DNA of 46,475 nt from Trichomonas tenax. Taxonomy: Eukaryota > Parabasalia > Trichomonadida > Trichomonadidae. How positions within the stretch are numbered: the stretch's first letter is position 1; the number at the start of each line of letters is the position of its first letter. The notes below the pieces were generated by a model that did not search any database, was not told where the DNA came from, and saw only the letters and a list, made by a program, of their open reading frames with translations. The position numbers and the translations under genes were made by a program. The DNA lies in assembly GCA_023091735.1 (NCBI GenBank), contig JALKBU010000349.1:1-46475 (forward strand). The letters run 5' to 3'. This document shows positions 19,722-28,798 of the stretch, piece after piece.

Positions 19722-20426
19722 TTATGGTGGCCTGCTCTGGCATGAATCGTATAATATCTTCAACGACTGATGAGTTTTCTTTAAAAAAGCTATTTCATCC
19801 GCAAACTCTTTTTCACGTATCTGTTTATTTTCCTGAATTCTCTTTTCGAATGCGTCTAACTGTATCTGTAAGTTGTTTGCCTCGAGTTCTAACTCTCGGC
19901 GCTTTTCTTTAAGTATTTTATTGTAATTTGTGAGCTGGTCCATTCCCAGCGTAACTTGAATATTCTTATTTGCGCCAAACATAAGTGCTAATTCATTTAG
20001 ATCCTTGTAAGACTGGATCAAAGTCTTGAAATGGTTGCGAATTCTAAAAAGTAGTCTACCACGTGCATTTGAATCAATTGTTACTTGACGAATAACTTCA
20101 TCGAAGCATTGTGAGTATAAATCTGAGCGAATTGAATCTATTCCTTTTGGTTTCGTTTTATTTTTATGCAAAAGAGTGTCTAATTCTGTTCGTAGTTTTG
20201 TTACATCTGTTTTCGTGACCGGAGAAGTGCTTATTGATTGCGTATATTTTACTCCATCGCGTTCAAACTCGATTGGTAGGAATAAAGAATTTAAAACGTC
20301 GCGATTTATTTGGTCTCCGTCAACGCCAGCGACGGCGTTGGTGCGTGACTTCTTAGAAGTGTCTGGCTCATCAACAGGAATTGGAGAATCGTACTTCAAT
20401 AATTGAACTGCAGACGCTTCTTGCAT
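19722..20426 (-). CDS. DNALI1: Axonemal dynein light intermediate chain p28
   Basis: The 234-residue protein matches the p28/DNALI1 family, the light chain of single-headed inner-arm axonemal dyneins that also binds actin. The diagnostic region is LRTELDTLLHKN, then SIRSDLYSQCFDEVIRQVTI, followed by RGRLLFRIRNHF. The C-terminal 80 residues (from about NYNKILKEKRRELELEANN) form the expected coiled coil. Length is close to the usual roughly 250. The N-terminal 60 residues are poorly conserved, as in other members. The gene is intact although flanked by decayed genes, which supports purifying selection. A TGACACTTTTTAT element lies about 20 bp upstream of the ATG. Confidence 0.93.
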   Translation of the reverse strand: MQEASAVQLLKYDSPIPVDEPDTSKKSRTNAVAGVDGDQINRDVLNSLFLPIEFERDGVKYTQSISTSPVTKTDVTKLRTELDTLLHKNKTKPKGIDSIRSDLYSQCFDEVIRQVTIDSNARGRLLFRIRNHFKTLIQSYKDLNELALMFGANKNIQVTLGMDQLTNYNKILKEKRRELELEANNLQIQLDAFEKRIQENKQIREKEFADEIAFLKKTHQSLKILYDSCQSRPP

Positions 20427-21135
20427 TTTTTATAACGTTCTATAAAAAGTGTCATTCTAAAAACTGACAAAATATTAACCTTAATATTCATTTTCCCAAA
20501 TTCATTCTTCATCTCTTTCACGCACCTTCGCGTCCCATCAGTGAAGCTGTCCTTCTTATAAAGTCAAAAAATATTTTCATAAATTCTATATTCTTGTCTA
20601 ATCATTTAATAAATGAATCATACTAACTACCATTCTTTAAACATTGATATATAGAATACAATTTATAAAGATTAAGCTGTTATTCAATTTCAAATATTTT
20701 AGAAATATATCTTAAACATTTGGAAGATAAAACATGGTGTAGAAAAATTAAATATATGTTATATATGAGTTTGCTAATTAGCCTGCTCGAATATATTTTA
20801 AGTTAATGAATATCGATTCGAAATATTAGGAAAACACCCAATATAAAGACTATTTTTTGAAATAGTATTGTAATAGTCGAATTTTTAAATACAATGTACA
20901 TATCAACATTGCTCAAAAATGTTTATTATTTGCTGGAATTTAAAATCATCATTTGGAAAAATTGAAATTTACATGTCGTATATTGAATTTACATGGCATA
21001 AATTATTTGTATTGTTGTAAAAGCATTCACCTTTTGATATAATTATATTAGGAAAAATAAAATTGTAATTATGTATATGCTATATACGCAAAAATACCAA
21101 AAAGTCGACGATAAAAGCGGATTTAATAATTAATA
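20427..21135. other. Intergenic region between p28 and the ankyrin gene
   Basis: AT-rich, with no gene seen. It includes the p28 promoter side (AAAAAGTGTCATTC near 20443) and two TTTACATG words ahead of the ankyrin gene, TTTACATGTCG (20968-20978) and TTTACATGGCA (20988-20998). Confidence 0.5.
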
Positions 21136-22255
21136 ATGAATGAAGATTTGAGGAAAGCAGCATTTAGTTGTCAGCGAAACAACCTTACTCTTCTTCAAAG
21201 TCTCGTTCCTTCTCATGTGAAAGTTAGTGATTTGATACCTCAGTTCATTTTTTCTTTATAATAAAATTAAATCTCTATAGTAGATCGAATGTTCCCCTTA
21301 TTTGTATTGCCGCTGCATACGGATCTCTCGATTGCGTTAAATATCTTGTGAATATGGGTGCGAATATCGATGCGACTGATAATTCAATTCATCATTTTTT
21401 TATGGATCTAGCGCTATTCATTGGTCAGCGTTGGCAGGATACGAGAAAGTTCTTAAATTCTTAATCGAAAAAGGAGCAAAGATTACATATTCTCCATTAT
21501 TAATTGCAGCTCGTTATGGAAGGCTTGAAGCTGTCTCAGTACTGTTAGATTTCGGAATTGACATGGTTTCCGTCGATCCTGTCGGTCGTACGGCACTTCA
21601 TCTCGCTGCTTGGTTTGGGCATAATGATATTGTTAAAGTTTTATTGGCAAAAGGTGCTAAACCCGATGTTTTAGATAATTCCGGTCGTACTGCGCTCCAT
21701 CTTGCAGCGTGGTTCGGAAACGTTCCTGCAATACACGAATTAATCGCGAAAGGAGCGCCTTTAAACGTTCAAGATAAATCAGGAAATACAGCGCTCCACC
21801 TTGCTTGCCAGAATAACCACAAGGAAGTTGTCACAATTCTGTTAAATGCTGGTGCAAATACAAAATTAAAGAATATTCTCGGTTTGACAATCTTAAACAT
21901 TGCCGAAGCAGACGATAAACCTGAAATTCTCGAAATCCTTCAGCAGAAAGAAGGCGAAGATACAAAACACCGCGGATTGATTGTTGACAAAACTATGCTT
22001 CACGAGCAAAGATCGATGCAGAAAACTCTCGACGAAATTACTTCCGCTCAAGAGAAGCGCTCGCAAGACATTCACATGCTTCGTGAGAAGCTTGATGCAC
22101 AAGGGCAGCGTCTCATATCTATCAACACTCGGCAGAATGAACTCAAGCGTCAGATAGAAGAAATGGAAGATGTTGCAAATCAAATCGCGGCAAAGATATC
22201 AGAACTCATTCCAAAGAAGTCATCGAGGTTTACTATGACTCATATATTAAAATAA
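21136..22255 (+). CDS. Ankyrin-repeat protein, two homopolymer frameshifts
   Basis: ATG at 21136 opens MNEDLRKAAFSCQRNNLTLLQS, a typical N-terminal ankyrin cap. The frame breaks at the T6 run 21248-21253 and again at the T7 run 21395-21401. Adding one T to each would join the pieces into about 373 residues. The second junction then leads into GSSAIHWSALAGYEKVLKFL. The intact 3' part (about 21431-22255) has at least four ankyrin repeats, with TALHLAAWFGHNDIVKVLL, TALHLAAWFGNVPAIHELI and TALHLACQNNHKEVVTILL in sequence. A C-terminal coiled coil follows (MQKTLDEITSAQEKRSQDI onward). It is probably a protein-binding scaffold. Two same-sense single-T losses could be sequencing errors or early decay. 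The stop TAA overlaps a TAAA signal. Confidence 0.7.
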
Positions 22256-22309
22256 ATGAACTTTATTTATTATTCTTTTCACAAAAACAAGTATTATGAT
22301 TATGATTTA

Positions 22310-22320
22310 TGACATGTAAA
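22310..22320. promoter_or_regulatory. TGACATGTAAA motif
   Basis: Reverse-complement form of TTTACATGTCA, located 213 bp before the ATG at 22533. A second partial copy, TTTACATGGTA, lies near 22366. Confidence 0.3.
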
Positions 22321-22532
22321 TTACATTATGAAATGTAAAAGGTAGTGATGTAGAATTTGTATACTTTACATGGTAGATTTTATCACTTTTCGTCAAAATT
22401 TTACTAAATTCGATTTTTAAAAATCGCTTTTTCTAGAGAGTTTTAACCGAATATCTATTAGTATAAAGTGAAATTACTATTATATTCTGATCGTCCTTGC
22501 AAAGTAATTGTTATCTATTATATATAGAAAAA

Positions 22533-23417
22533 ATGATCTGACTCGGTATTCTCAACAATTTACGACAAGAAATTTTAATGAATTTTCCTGATAAAATCGA
22601 CACAAAAGCAACCTCACAGAATCTTCCACAAATGATAAGGAACGGAACTCTCTGTGATGTCCTTGAATTCGAAGATTTTATGTAGAATTAGATATTGATG
22701 ACGCGATTTTAGCTCTCAAAAGCGTCACTAAAAGCTACAGCAGTGAAGAATCTTTGAAGATTTTCTTTAACATGAATATTGATTTCTCCAATTCAGAAAA
22801 AGACGAAAAATTCGAAAAAAAATCTAGAATTTTTAAATATCGCGCAACAATCTTTTAACATTAAATGTTTCGGACCTTTTCTTAACGCTCGTCGTGCCAA
22901 AAATTCTTCGCAATCGCCTCTACTAAACAAAGAAATAATAGAAATTATTCAAGCAGGCAAAAACTCATCTTCTAGGACTAAGTGTATTAAAGTTAACTAC
23001 AGTAGTCATACAGGACAAACTGCGAAAAATTTGCCAGTGTTACCAAAAATTCATGGCAATGAAGCTGCTGTTGTTAGTAAGAATACGAAAACAGTAAAAA
23101 CTTCAACTTCGAAGTCTAAAGCTGAAGCTATTGAACGTGTTGTCATTAGTAGGAATCATGGAAGAGCACAGACTATAACTTCAAAGAAGAGTTCTATGCG
23201 CATCAAAACTTCAATTCAAAAGCTACTGAGTTTTATGTTGAGCAATGAAGACCTATCACTTGGTTTCGATATGTATTCATTTTCTTTAAGCAAACACGCG
23301 TGGCATCATTTCATAAACTTTAAATTAGTTATTTCTTTGATAGTTTTTATAGATATCTATGCAACAGAGCATCCCCTACACTCCTGTTGTGTGTTTGAAA
23401 GGTATTTTCGATTGTAG
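22533..23417 (+). pseudogene. Broken gene of unknown function
   Basis: A basic, lysine- and serine-rich protein can be followed from ATG at 22533 through several breaks. TGA 22539-22541 is the third codon. One base is missing in the T4 run 22677-22680, and there is an indel in the A8 run 22815-22822. Readable segments include ILNNLRQEILMNFPDKID, VELDIDDAILALKSV and NIAQQSFNIKCFGPFLNARR. The last part, after about 23240, may be out of the true frame and runs into the convergent GTPase pseudogene. I do not recognise the family. Confidence 0.5.
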
Positions 23418-23909
23418 CATTCAGAACAACAATTTTCAAATAAATTTTGGACTTTTGGAATATCTTTTGCAGAAACGTTAATGTATCTGTAATCATATCG
23501 ATTTGCAAGATCCTCAGATTCAGATTCGGATACAACATATTGATCTTCGAGATCGAAGTTGTTTCCAAGTATAATAGCATAAAATTGTTGACCAAATGCT
23601 CTTATTTCTTTGACTCTCCTTATTTCTTCTTCAATGAACTCGAAACTTTCACGATTTGTTTTATCAAAAACAATTTGCGCGCTCTATATAAGATTTTGGT
23701 GCTACAGCCGCTTTTTCTGAGTTTGTGTAGTCTCATACCTGCATTTTAACCTTTTTATCATCAAATTGATAAACTTCGCTGTGAAAATCTGTTGATAGCG
23801 AATGATGATACTCTTCGGAGAATGACCATTCGAAGAAAGCTCGAATTATTGATGTTTTTCCCGTTTTTTATTTACCCAGAAGAAGAATATTGCAAATATA
23901 ATCAGTCAT
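23358..23909 (-). pseudogene. Degenerate Ras/Rab-like GTPase
   Basis: Minus-strand frames from ATG 23909 read MTDYICNILLLGK, a TAA stop (23868-23870), then KTGKTSIIRAFFEW. This is a P-loop GxxxxGKTS interrupted exactly once. Downstream come VKMQV, a TGA (23733-23735) where the conserved Trp of WDTAGQE is expected, and then DYTNSEKA in place of the usual TAG-E. Further on are QIVFDKTNRESF, a G4-like NNFDLED, and NVSAKD matching the SAK motif. One frameshift near 23690 is also needed. The altered G3 and G4 motifs suggest a divergent GTPase even before it broke. C-terminal cysteines (ECRGCSVA) hint at a former lipid tail. Confidence 0.6.
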
Positions 23910-24058
23910 TGATAATAATGAAATTGTTATATTGATAGAATACTGCAATGCCTTTAGCTAATGCATATTTTGTTCGTTAAAGAAAAAAAATGAAAAACTT
24001 TGAAATGCAATTTAATTTTATGGAAAAATAACAAAATCTTTACTAGGAGAAAAAAATA

Positions 24059-27000
24059 TTACAATATATTATTATCATGGCAGAAATCTTTGGCTCTGTT
24101 GTATCCCTGCAGTGCTGAGTTTTTGATATACGTTGCAGCTGTTGCTTGATCCTTCGGGACGCCAGTTCCAGACCAGAGCATCTTTCCGTACTGGAACATT
24201 CCACGAGCGTTGCCCATATCTGCTGCCTTCTTCGCGTACATTGCGCAGCCCGCTAAATCTTTAAGAGACCCCTCCCATCCGGATGCGAGAAGCTGCGAGA
24301 AGTGGATGCAAGCATCCATGTCGCCCCTGTCCGCGGCCATCTTGTAGAAACGTGCGGCGGAGGCAACATCCATTGGCACGCCATTACCCATCTGAAGGGT
24401 GACGGCGTAGTTGTACATGCCGAGTGTGGATCCCATAAGGGCCGCGGCTCTGAAGCACTCAGCAGCGCGAACAGCATCCTTCTGGCATCCAAGGCCTTCA
24501 GCTAGGAAGTGTCCGTAGCTCGATAAGCCATCGCAATCTTGCTTGTCTGCAGCCATCTTGTAATACTTGAGGGCGCCTGATAAGTCATTCTCAACTGTCC
24601 ACATGTAGTATGCGGCACAAAGCATGGCTTTGATGTGTCCTCTGTCTGCTGCAAGCTTGAAAGCGTCTTGAGCATCCGCGGCATTTGCAGGGACTCCTTG
24701 GCCGTTCTTGACAATGTTGGCGAATGTGTACATTGCTTCAACATTTCCTGCCTCTGCGGAAAGCTTGCACATATAGGCAGCCTTCCTGAGATCCTGGCGA
24801 CAACCTTCGCCCTTCGTAAGGAGCTTGCTGCACTCAAGCATGGCCTGGGAATGGCCGTTCCTTGCAGCATCGAGATAGTAAACAGTGGCTTTGTTGATGT
24901 CGCTCTTTGTTCCGAATCCTCTCGCTAAATAATTAGCGCACTGGAACTTCGCCTCCAGGTGTCCTCTATCAGCAGCCCTTCGCATATACATCGCTGAATC
25001 TTGGTCACTCTTCGGCTTGGATTCCTGAGCAAGAGCGGTTGCTAAATCGAACATTGCATTTATATCCCCAGACTCCGCCCGTATCTTGAGTTCCGGCATA
25101 ATCACAGCAGTGTATGGCTGAATCTGAGGATGCGTTGGAGTGTCCTTAGATATGTTTCCCTGCTCGAATGAATTCGACCTGGGTTTCATTGGTGGTTGGG
25201 GCTGCTGTGACTCAAAAAAATGCTCTTTGGACGTGGGGCTTTGGATTGGGGGGTTGAAGGTTTGGCTGGAGTTTGGGGATTTGTTAAAAAAATTAAAATT
25301 GAGCTGCTGTGGTTTTGCTTGTTGCTGCGGAGTGAAATCGAGGAACATTGGCTGAGCAGCTGGCGTTGACTTTGGCGGTAACTGTTGCTGTTGGTGTGGA
25401 CTGGTAAAGCCGAATGGATCGAATGAATTAGAGAATCTATCCGGTTGCGGTGATGATGGAGGCTGTTGGACAGGCTGCTGAACCTGCGGCTGCACTGGTG
25501 GGCTCTGGACGAAGAATGGATTGAATGGCTGCTGTGGAGTCATCTGTGGCTGCGAATCGAAGATGAAACCTTCTGGATTCGTTACTGTGCTGTTTGAGAA
25601 TCCAAACTCTGGTGCTGACTTAGGGAATGGATTGTTTGCGAATGATGTCGGCTGTTGGACGTAAGGAGACAGCTGTGGCTTGAAAGCAGAAGGCTGTGGA
25701 CTGAAAGCAGAAGGCTGTGGCTTGAAAGCAGAAGGCTGTGGACTGAAAGCGGATGGTTGAGGACTAAACGGAGATGATTGTGGATTGAATGAAAATTCGG
25801 ATGGTTTTGGTTGCTTCTCTTGCATGAGCTTTGCGAGAAGAGTCTGAGCTTCAGAAACTCCTCCTTTCGCCGCGATATCTAAATATTTTTCTGCTGTTAC
25901 TAAATCCTTCTGTCCGAAGTCGCCCTGGTAGCAGTACTTTCCGAGAGTGAACGCGCACTCCATATTCTTCTGGTCTGCCATCATTTTTAATAATTTCTTG
26001 GATTTCGTTTGATTTTTCTCCACACCCTCACCATCAATGAGCATACGTGACAGCATCAAAATTGCGCCAGGAACACAAGACTTAGCAGCTTTAATAAAGT
26101 ATTCAGCGGCCATAACTTTGTTACAACCAACGAGTTGTCCTTTGTAAAGTGCCAAACCGCACTCATATTGTGCCTGTGCATGTCCGTTATCAGCAGCTTT
26201 CTTCAAAAACTTCATTCCTTGAATCGGGTCGTAATTCGTTGTCTGTCTGTCGACGACCATTTTACCGAGAGAATAATATGCATCTATGTTGTTGTGACGT
26301 GCTGCCTTCTCGAACTCTTCGCAAGCATGGCTGTATTCGCCTCTCTCCAAAAATGCCAAACCTGCTTTGTAAGGATCTCCAAGCGCCTGGATAGTGACTG
26401 CGTTGTCTGTGTTCATGACTTTGTTGATGTAAGCCTTGTATTGTTGGACGTTTGTATTTCCCATGAATTCTGTATCATCAAGAATATGTTTGTAAATTTG
26501 CTCGAAAGTAGGCCTGTCCTGTGGGTTTTGCTCCCAGCATTTCGAGATGATCTCTGCGTAGAACGGGGGACATGTTTCTGGAATTTCGGGTCTTTCTCCT
26601 GAAGTAATTTTCTTTCCGAGTGCAATTGTAGTGATTTTTCCATCAAAAGGTATCTTTAGAGTGAGCAGCTGGTACAGAAGAACGCCATAAGCGTATACAT
26701 CAACAGCATTTGTATATTGTTCACCGTTAAAGAGTTCAGGCGCCATCCAAAATGGTGAACCTCCAACCATTGATTGTAAATTGTTGTCATCTTCGATCTT
26801 TGCGAGACCGAAGTCCGCAATTTTAGGTTCGAACTCGTCATTTAACATAATATTTGCTGGTTTAAGATCTCTATGGATGCCTCCGCACGCATGAATGTGA
26901 GCCATTCCGTAAGCAATTCCAAATGCGTTAATTAGTCTTTTTGTATCGTCCCATTCAGCAGGAGCCTTCGTTTTCGATTCCTTTACAAGGATTGAGAATA

Positions 27001-27316
27001 AATCGCCGTTCTTCATATAATCCATCAATATGAGAGGACTTAACTGAGAATCTGAAGGCGGCAAAAAATAACCACGTAAACCAAGCACGCAGTTATGAAT
27101 AAGCTTTGCCATGACACTCACCTCTCTTTCAAACATCTGTCTATTCTTTTTGGACGTGAAATTCGAATGAAATTTCTTTAATGCGAATATTTCGTGCGAA
27201 ACTTTATGTCTTGCCGCATAAACATGGGCATATGATCCCTTTCCGAGCAGTTTTCCTACTTCAAAGTCATTCTCTGAAATAACAAACCTGCTTAAATCTA
27301 TATCATTATCATTCAT
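24059..27316 (-). CDS. TKL-like protein kinase with Sel1 repeats
   Basis: The 1085-residue protein begins with a protein kinase domain (about residues 18-285). It has glycine loop GKGSYAHV at 25-32, Lys47 in ALKK, HRDLKPAN near 146, DFG near 167 and WMAPELF near 190. All catalytic residues are present, so it should be active, probably as a Ser/Thr kinase of TKL type. About residues 310-495 form some five Sel1/TPR-like repeats. Residues about 497-738 are a Pro/Gln/Ser/Phe-rich linker. About 739-1075 form some nine more Sel1 repeats (AADRGHLEAKFQCANYLARG and similar). Sel1 repeats scaffold partner proteins, so the kinase may assemble signalling complexes. The Sel1-encoding 3' part favours G/C-ending codons more than most of the window. 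An AGGAGG upstream is chance in a eukaryote. Confidence 0.93.
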   Translation of the reverse strand: MNDNDIDLSRFVISENDFEVGKLLGKGSYAHVYAARHKVSHEIFALKKFHSNFTSKKNRQMFEREVSVMAKLIHNCVLGLRGYFLPPSDSQLSPLILMDYMKNGDLFSILVKESKTKAPAEWDDTKRLINAFGIAYGMAHIHACGGIHRDLKPANIMLNDEFEPKIADFGLAKIEDDNNLQSMVGGSPFWMAPELFNGEQYTNAVDVYAYGVLLYQLLTLKIPFDGKITTIALGKKITSGERPEIPETCPPFYAEIISKCWEQNPQDRPTFEQIYKHILDDTEFMGNTNVQQYKAYINKVMNTDNAVTIQALGDPYKAGLAFLERGEYSHACEEFEKAARHNNIDAYYSLGKMVVDRQTTNYDPIQGMKFLKKAADNGHAQAQYECGLALYKGQLVGCNKVMAAEYFIKAAKSCVPGAILMLSRMLIDGEGVEKNQTKSKKLLKMMADQKNMECAFTLGKYCYQGDFGQKDLVTAEKYLDIAAKGGVSEAQTLLAKLMQEKQPKPSEFSFNPQSSPFSPQPSAFSPQPSAFKPQPSAFSPQPSAFKPQLSPYVQQPTSFANNPFPKSAPEFGFSNSTVTNPEGFIFDSQPQMTPQQPFNPFFVQSPPVQPQVQQPVQQPPSSPQPDRFSNSFDPFGFTSPHQQQQLPPKSTPAAQPMFLDFTPQQQAKPQQLNFNFFNKSPNSSQTFNPPIQSPTSKEHFFESQQPQPPMKPRSNSFEQGNISKDTPTHPQIQPYTAVIMPELKIRAESGDINAMFDLATALAQESKPKSDQDSAMYMRRAADRGHLEAKFQCANYLARGFGTKSDINKATVYYLDAARNGHSQAMLECSKLLTKGEGCRQDLRKAAYMCKLSAEAGNVEAMYTFANIVKNGQGVPANAADAQDAFKLAADRGHIKAMLCAAYYMWTVENDLSGALKYYKMAADKQDCDGLSSYGHFLAEGLGCQKDAVRAAECFRAAALMGSTLGMYNYAVTLQMGNGVPMDVASAARFYKMAADRGDMDACIHFSQLLASGWEGSLKDLAGCAMYAKKAADMGNARGMFQYGKMLWSGTGVPKDQATAATYIKNSALQGYNRAKDFCHDNNIL
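25681..25785 (-). repeat. 21-bp tandem repeat coding for PQPSAF units
   Basis: About five tandem 21-bp units encode the heptapeptide SAF(S/K)PQP within the kinase linker. The central units differ at only one or two bases, indicating recent expansion, so copy number may vary between strains. Confidence 0.75.
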
Positions 27317-27833
27317 TTGCTCAAAAAAAATATTAAAAAACCTCCTTAAATCACCGGATATGCGATTCTTATCTAGTTTCTAATTGGTTTTTAATGTATT
27401 TAAGTTTTAGGGCTCAAATAACGATCTATTTGAGATATTTCATCATTTCTTTGATATAACCATAATAAAGTGAAATTTAATATATGCAAAAGGAATGTTG
27501 TTTATGTTATCTGTTACAGGCCTGAATGTCAAGTTTTTAATTTGTTAGTTAATATGATTGATCTTTTTGGATGTTTTTGTTTGAAAAATAGGTGTTCTAC
27601 ATCGATGCGGAGAGTTTTTTCGTGTTTGTGTTAAATAGAAAATTGATCATTCAAACAACGATTATTTCACTGTCAATTTTCCAAATCTGGCAATTTTATT
27701 TTTTGAAGTTTGGGAATTATAGAATAAGCTGTTTGAGGTCTACTGATTGCGTTTATAACTAAAAAAGATATCTTTACTCCAAACATTTTGAAAAATATAA
27801 TATAAAAACCTAACATAAATGATTAATACCCAT
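27317..27833. other. Intergenic region with TAACGATCT
   Basis: No gene is seen. TAACGATCT at 27419-27427 resembles the Myb recognition element (TAACGAT) reported in Trichomonas promoters. The same nine bases occur at 34615-34623, before the gene at 34716. Confidence 0.35.
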
Positions 27834-28490
27834 TCACATGCCTTCACGTGGGGCTGGTTTTGGCAAATTGATCTTGAAAACTTCGCTTTGTAAATATAAT
27901 GTAGCGATTGCTTTTACAATAGCGCCGAGGATTGGAATCTCGGAAATAGAGAAGCTGAAGAACATAAACAACTTGAGTGAAAGGTAAAAATCGATTTCAA
28001 AATTATTCACAAAAGATAATTCGACACAAGAATCGTTATTTCCTTGCCATGTGAGTAGCATTGTTGTGTTCAACTTAATTACGTCCAATTTAATGATTAC
28101 ATTCTTTCTGTTGAAGCCGATATCAAAAGAAGGACCGATGACGCATTTAATTGGAATAACAATACGGATGTCATCTGCTTCTTTCATTTTTAGTGTAGAA
28201 ATATGGCTGATTATTGGGTTGTTTCCGATCGAATGAAGTTTAAAATAATTTGGTGCGATCATATTTGATACAGCTGTTGAGATTTTTTCGAGGTTTTCTG
28301 GTGTGTCTGCGATTTCCATCACCCTTTCTATCGAAAAGTTGAGCCAATCTGTAGATTCAGTAACGGGCTTTGATGTAAGCTCCAGTGGTGGTATAATCTT
28401 GACTATGAAAGGAATTGCGCCACGAAGAACTAATAAAATCAGCAAGAAAATGAATATATACTTAAAGCAAGCATAAAATAATGGAGCCAT
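27834..28490 (-). CDS. Membrane-anchored SMP-like lipid-transfer protein
   Basis: The 218-residue protein starts with a strong membrane segment (residues about 8-32, YIFIFLLILLVLRGAIPFIV). A roughly 170-residue domain follows that resembles the SMP fold of extended synaptotagmins, TMEM24 and Nvj2: an acidic Trp-Leu start (TESTDWLNFSIERVMEI), alternating beta segments (IRIVIPIKCVIGPSFDIGF), and an ending like ISEIPILGAIVKAI, where SMP domains have an IP-x-LG helix. If correct, it would be ER-anchored and move lipids at membrane contact sites. There is no C2 domain, and the C-terminus (PKPAPREGM) is short. The assignment rests on pattern, not identity; another TULIP-type lipid-binding protein is the main alternative. 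Confidence 0.55.
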   Translation of the reverse strand: MAPLFYACFKYIFIFLLILLVLRGAIPFIVKIIPPLELTSKPVTESTDWLNFSIERVMEIADTPENLEKISTAVSNMIAPNYFKLHSIGNNPIISHISTLKMKEADDIRIVIPIKCVIGPSFDIGFNRKNVIIKLDVIKLNTTMLLTWQGNNDSCVELSFVNNFEIDFYLSLKLFMFFSFSISEIPILGAIVKAIATLYLQSEVFKINLPKPAPREGM

Positions 28491-28503
28491 TATATTTTTG
28501 ATA

Positions 28504-28542
28504 TTTACACGTCATAAATTCAGAATTTATATTTACTTGTCA
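28504..28542 (-). promoter_or_regulatory. Two TTTAC-GTCA motifs before the SMP-like gene
   Basis: TTTACACGTCA (28504-28514) and TTTACTTGTCA (28532-28542) are single-base variants of TTTACATGTCA. They lie 14-52 bp upstream of the minus-strand ATG at 28490. The rest of 28491-28798 has no visible gene. Confidence 0.4.
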
Positions 28543-28798
28543 AAAAAATACAGATAAAGGAAAAAACATTATAACTATGTAATATAAACATCATCACATC
28601 AAACATTTAAAATTCATAACTTGGATATTGATATAGCAGACCAAAACGTGATAAAAAGCATTGATATTATAATCTTATAAAATTTCTAGGTTTCGTGTTT
28701 TCATTGGAGAAGTAAATGTGATATTTTGTATTGGAGAATAAGCCTTCTAATGATTCTTACAATATTTAGTTTTCAAAACAAAACAAAATTACATTTTT

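Noticed and set aside
21248..21410. Introns explaining the ankyrin frame breaks
   Set aside because: No GTAYGT donor or ACTAAC branch/acceptor typical of trichomonad introns is present, and one added T per homopolymer explains each break.
27330..27350. AGGAGG upstream of the kinase-Sel1 start as a ribosome binding site
   Set aside because: The gene set is plainly eukaryotic, so a Shine-Dalgarno site is not expected. The match is chance.
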